A stretch of 6,762 nt of DNA. It comes from Pseudomonadota bacterium. Lineage in GTDB: Bacteria > Pseudomonadota > Alphaproteobacteria > Rhodospirillales > 2-02-FULL-58-16. The notes below the pieces were generated by a model, which made no database searches, was not told the DNA's origin, and was given only the letters and a program-made list of their open reading frames with translations. The stretch lies in contig JADFTO010000148.1 in the NCBI GenBank assembly GCA_022560215.1, positions 1 through 6,762 on the forward strand, read 5' to 3'. Positions 4,817 to 6,762 of this stretch are shown one piece after another; within the stretch, counting starts at the first letter, position 1, and every line of letters starts with the position of its first letter. The position numbers were made by a program, and so were the translations under genes.

Positions 4817-6586
4817 ATGTGTGGCCTCGCCGCCATATTCGCCTACCATGCGGACGCCCCCGGCGTCGAGGCGGGCGAGCTCGAGCGCGTCAGCGCGGCC
4901 ATGGCCAGGCGCGGACCCGACGCGCGAGGGTCGTGGACCGGGGCGGCCGGCCGGGTGGGCCTGGCCCATCGGCGGCTCGCCATCATCGATTTGGACGCGT
5001 CCGCCAACCAGCCCATGGAATACGCCCCGCCCGGGGGCGCCTTGCGCATCACTTACAACGGCGAGATCTACAACTTCCGCGCCTTGAGGGACGAGCTGGA
5101 GGCCAAGGGCCACGAATTCCGCACCCAATCGGACACCGAGGTCCTGCTCCATCTCTATGCCGAACATGGGGCCGCCATGGTGCGCCGGCTTCGAGGCATG
5201 TATGCCTTCGCCATCTGGGACCAGGCCCGGCGCGGCATGCTGCTCGCCCGCGATCCCTTCGGCATCAAGCCCCTCTATGTGGCCGACGACGGGCGCACCT
5301 TGAGGGCCGCCTCCCAGGTCAAGGCGCTGCTCGCCGGGGGAAGCGTGGACCGCAGCCCGGACCCGGCGGGACACGCGGGCTTCTTCCTGTTCGGCTACGT
5401 GCCCGAGCCCCACACCCTTTACGCCGGCGTCCGCGCCCTGCCCGCGGGGTCGACCCTGTGGGTGGATGAAGGCGGCGCCCGTAGGGAAGAGCGTTTCTTC
5501 GACGTCACCGAAACCCTGGCCGAAGACGGGGCCGGGGAGACCGATGAGCTCGGCGCCCTGCTCCGGGATTCGGTCGTCCATCATCTGGTTTCCGACGTCC
5601 CCGTCGGCGTCTTCCTGTCGGCGGGGCTGGATTCGGCCACCATTACCGGGCTGGCGTCGGAATCCCACGGCGCGGGACTGGAAACCATGACGCTGGCATT
5701 CGATGAATACCAGGGGACGGCGCGGGACGAAGCGCCCTTGGCCGAACGGGTGGCGGGCGTCTACGGCACCCGTCACCGGACGGTGCGCATCGAGAATGGG
5801 GCCTTCGCCGATGAGCTGGACGGCCTGTTCCGGGCCATGGACCAGCCCACCATCGACGGCGTGAATACCTATTTCGTGGCCAAGGCGGCGGCCGGACTCG
5901 GCCTCAAGGTGGCCCTTTCCGGCCTCGGCGGCGACGAGCTGTTCGGCGGCTACGACACCTTCCGCCAGGTCCCGGCCCTGGTCTCAGGGCTGGGGCGGAT
6001 CCCTCGGATGCGGACGCTGGGCCGGGCCCTGCGCCATGTGGCGGCGCCCCTGGCCCGGGCCCTGACCTCGCCCAAGGCCGCCGGGATCTTCGAATACGGC
6101 ACCCGCTACGGGGACGCCTACCTGCTCAGGCGGGCGCTCTTCATGCCCTGGGAGCTGCCGGGCATCCTCGGGCCCGACATGGCCGCGGACGGCTTGCGGG
6201 CCTTGCGGCCCCTGGAGCGGCTGGACCGGACCCAAGCCCCGGTGACGGGCGCCCGGCGCAAGGTCGCGGCCCTGGAGATGGCCTGGTACATGAAAAACCA
6301 GCTTCTGCGCGACGCCGACTGGGCGGGCATGGCCCATTCCCTGGAAATCAGGGTGCCCCTGGTGGACTGGACCTTGTTCCGGGCCCTTGCCGGGCGCCTG
6401 GGGAGGCCGGGGGGGCCGGCCAAGCGGGACATGGCGGCGACGCCGGCGACGCCCCTGCCCGAAGCCATATTGGTGCGGCCCAAGACCGGGTTTAGCGTGC
6501 CCGTCGGCGACTGGGTCCAGGGCAAGGAGCGGGGCCTTAGGGGCTGGGCCCGGCGGGTGTACGGGGAATTCACCAGCGCCGGATAG
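4817..6586 (+). CDS. asnB: Glutamine-hydrolysing asparagine synthase family amidotransferase
   Basis: Enzymes of this family release ammonia from glutamine in an N-terminal domain and use it, with ATP, to amidate a carboxylate such as aspartate. The ATG at 4817 is chosen because it puts Cys2 (MCGLAAIF) at the mature N-terminus, where the class II glutaminase nucleophile must be; an in-frame ATG at 4694 would bury it. The glutaminase domain (~2-210) shows RRGPDARG (31-38), LAHRRLAIIDL (49-59), NGEIYN (81-86), the SDTE acidic site (105-108) and RDPFGIKPLY (145-154). The synthetase domain shows the PP-loop as LSAGLDSA (267-274, usually SGGLDS), SGLGGDELFGGYD (368-380), NQLLRDADWAGMAHSLEIR (494-512) and RPKTGFSVPVGDW (554-566). 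The length, 589 residues, is typical of the bacterial polysaccharide-cluster type. It sits beside heptose genes, so an envelope-sugar substrate is possible (inference), though free asparagine synthesis is the default reading. No Shine-Dalgarno site precedes it. Confidence 0.93.
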   Translation: MCGLAAIFAYHADAPGVEAGELERVSAAMARRGPDARGSWTGAAGRVGLAHRRLAIIDLDASANQPMEYAPPGGALRITYNGEIYNFRALRDELEAKGHEFRTQSDTEVLLHLYAEHGAAMVRRLRGMYAFAIWDQARRGMLLARDPFGIKPLYVADDGRTLRAASQVKALLAGGSVDRSPDPAGHAGFFLFGYVPEPHTLYAGVRALPAGSTLWVDEGGARREERFFDVTETLAEDGAGETDELGALLRDSVVHHLVSDVPVGVFLSAGLDSATITGLASESHGAGLETMTLAFDEYQGTARDEAPLAERVAGVYGTRHRTVRIENGAFADELDGLFRAMDQPTIDGVNTYFVAKAAAGLGLKVALSGLGGDELFGGYDTFRQVPALVSGLGRIPRMRTLGRALRHVAAPLARALTSPKAAGIFEYGTRYGDAYLLRRALFMPWELPGILGPDMAADGLRALRPLERLDRTQAPVTGARRKVAALEMAWYMKNQLLRDADWAGMAHSLEIRVPLVDWTLFRALAGRLGRPGGPAKRDMAATPATPLPEAILVRPKTGFSVPVGDWVQGKERGLRGWARRVYGEFTSAG

Positions 6587-6590
6587 TGCT

Positions 6591-6762
6591 CTAAAGCCCG
6601 AGGGTCAGGCCCAGGGTGTTCTTCTCGTGGGTGACGGCCTCGAACTCGAGGCCGAGGTTCCGGGCGTAATGGTAGGAATCCCGAACCTCGGCGTCGGGCG
6701 GCGCGCCATGTCGGCGTAGCGCTCCATGTATTTCGGGTTCCCGGGGTCGGTTTAAATCTCGG
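6591..6762 (-). pseudogene. 3' end of an unidentified gene, frameshifted and cut by the window edge
   Basis: The minus strand carries a coding-like 3' end finishing at TAG (6591-6593), only four bases beyond the asnB stop, so the genes converge. The last part reads DAEVRDSYHYARNLG, then LEFEAVTHEKNTLGL and TLGL. Upstream of about 6695-6698 the good third-position G/C pattern moves to another frame, which reads TDPGNPKYMERYADMARR. Adding one base at 6695-6698, in a GC-only stretch, joins the two into MARRPDAEV. In the upstream frame a TAA lies at 6752-6754, where a one-base change would give TAC. The uncorrected stop frame also stays open to the edge, but with poor codon bias. I do not recognise the family. 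The damage could be a decaying gene or base-call errors near a contig end. Confidence 0.55.

Noticed and set aside
4808..5776. 322-codon minus-strand open frame opposite asnB
   Set aside because: It is a shadow of the glutaminase and synthetase coding region, with no domain.

Overview
This 6.8 kb, very GC-rich window has strong G/C bias at third codon positions. The protein families and their flavour suggest an alphaproteobacterium, probably a Rhodospirillales-type Gram-negative; this is inferred from remembered family features, not from a database search. The gene content concerns the cell envelope: peptidoglycan synthesis, ADP-heptose precursors of the lipopolysaccharide core, and an asparagine-synthase-like amidotransferase of the kind often found in surface-polysaccharide clusters.

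Layout from left to right. (1) Positions 1-530, minus strand: the N-terminal 176 codons of an NAD(P)-binding SDR/epimerase-like protein that runs off the left edge. (2) Positions 531-655: a divergent intergenic region. (3) Positions 656-2641, plus strand: one uninterrupted 661-codon frame that appears to be a chimera. Its first ~59 residues look like the start of a leucyl aminopeptidase (PepA, M17 family), including that gene's ribosome-binding site. From about residue 60 onward it is a class A penicillin-binding protein with a membrane anchor, a GT51 glycosyltransferase and a transpeptidase. (4) Positions 2663-4695, minus strand: a tight gmhA-hldE operon with an ATGA overlap. (5) Positions 4696-4816: a divergent control region with an inverted repeat over the gmhA ribosome-binding site and possible promoters both ways. 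(6) Positions 4817-6586, plus strand: a complete glutamine-dependent asparagine-synthase family protein. (7) Positions 6591-6762, minus strand: the 3' end of an unidentified gene with an apparent one-base frameshift and an in-frame stop, cut by the right edge.

GmhA and HldE together supply three of the five steps from sedoheptulose 7-phosphate to ADP-L-glycero-D-manno-heptose; GmhB and HldD are not in the window. The most notable observation is the pepA::PBP junction near 821-850. It is either a real rearrangement that put a peptidoglycan synthase under pepA expression signals, or a chimeric assembly join. The frame damage at the right edge makes assembly or base-call quality a live question. 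I found no RNA genes, CRISPR arrays, insertion sequences or convincing intrinsic terminators, and no gene-free stretch longer than about 125 bases.
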